From Terana coerulea (taxonomy: Eukaryota; Basidiomycota; Agaricomycetes; Polyporales; Phanerochaetaceae), in contig JAKOGH010000374.1 in the NCBI GenBank assembly GCA_024811115.1, forward strand, positions 1 to 18,518: a stretch of DNA of 18,518 bases. The letters are read 5' to 3'. The translations under genes and the position numbers were made by a program. Position 1 is the stretch's first letter; the number at the start of each line of letters is the position of its first letter. Of the stretch, positions 18,256 to 18,518 are shown one piece after another. Below the pieces are notes generated by a model. That model had not been told where the DNA came from. It was given only the letters and a program-made list of their open reading frames with translations, and did no database searches.

Positions 18256-18518
18256 CTACGAATCCTTCCGCACTATGTACAGGTAGTAATGGAACGCTTC
18301 GCCCAATGTTCTGATCTGCAAGGTGGTATTCGGTCTGACCAGGTATCGCTTGCGAAAATGCGGTTGGCCAAAGGTAAGATAGATGAATGTGCCAGTCTTG
18401 CGCAGAGTCCTGAGGGACTATCAATAATTGATGGAGGGCCATATTGCACGAGGACTCACCTCAAGACCTCGTTGACTTCTCTTGTACAATTCTCGACGAT
18501 TTCTTCAGGAGGATCCTG
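18256..18518 (-). CDS. SAM-dependent methyltransferase, EEF1AKMT4/METTL13-like, 3' end only
   Basis: The gene enters from the right edge. Exons: 18518-18460 (partial) and 18409-18256, with a 50 nt intron 18459-18410 (GTGAGT...CTCAG). The joined frame reads PPEEIVENCTREVNEVL, then RTLRKTGTFIYLTFGQPHFR, RPNTTLQIRTLGEAFHYYLYI and VRKDS before TAG at 18256-18258. The pattern VL+.L+..G.FI.LTFGQPHFR...GEAFHYYLY is the C-terminal part of the class I methyltransferase fold found in eukaryotic EEF1A lysine methyltransferase 4 and METTL13-like proteins. The SAM-binding N-terminal motifs lie outside the window. No defects are visible, so this is probably a working gene. The substrate, possibly elongation factor 1A, is inferred from the family only. 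Confidence 0.85.

Noticed and set aside
18197..18442. 81-codon minus-strand frame MALHQLL...
   Set aside because: It reads through the methyltransferase intron and is out of frame with the recognised exon.
1..18518. A novel defence, toxin or biosynthetic cluster
   Set aside because: Nothing in the window supports one. The coding content is two host genes, one dead transposase and decayed repeat genes.

Overview
This window looks like a repeat-rich stretch of a basidiomycete (probably Agaricomycetes) nuclear genome. The reasons are short 50-70 nt GT-AG introns, a basidiomycete-type arrestin-like gene, a fungal DDE transposase family, and CpG-depleted AT-rich relic DNA. I cannot name a genus. 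There is no bacterial, phage, CRISPR or operon-like structure, and I see no candidate defence or biosynthetic system. The interest lies in nested insertions, copies that serve as empty-site references for one another, and genes in decay.

Layout: 1-2474 is copy A of a repeat that carries a decayed multi-exon gene. A 352 bp MITE-like insert (2098-2449) interrupts it near its right end. 2475-5170 is a relic zone with GC-rich hairpin islands, two tRNA-like SINE heads on the minus strand, and about 860 bp without a single CpG. 5173-8714 is a complete but dead Tc1/mariner-like element with TA target duplication, 26 bp inverted termini, a minus-strand DDE transposase with at least three introns, and many stops and frameshifts. 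About 9048-9560 is a degenerate 150-166 bp tandem repeat. CpG-free AT-rich DNA follows, then a third, CpG-decayed piece of the repeat (copy C, about 10056-10310).

10401-13377 (minus) is an arrestin-like gene that can be spliced into eight exons, including an 18 nt micro-exon. Exon 5 is split by a 675 bp hAT-type non-autonomous element with a perfect 8 bp duplication (GGCCGGGG). The reading frame is restored if the insert and one duplication are removed. 13480-15300 is mostly unassigned intergenic DNA. About 15300-17193 carries copy B of the decayed gene, and its conserved 3' flank runs to about 18040. At the right edge, 18256-18518 (minus) holds the last two exons of a SAM-dependent methyltransferase of the EEF1AKMT4/METTL13-like type, probably the only intact gene here.

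The genes do not form a pathway. The arrestin-like adaptor and the methyltransferase are independent host genes beside a transposon-dense block. CpG-to-TpG/CpA changes in copy C, in the transposase stops and in the AT-rich relics suggest methylated, silenced DNA.
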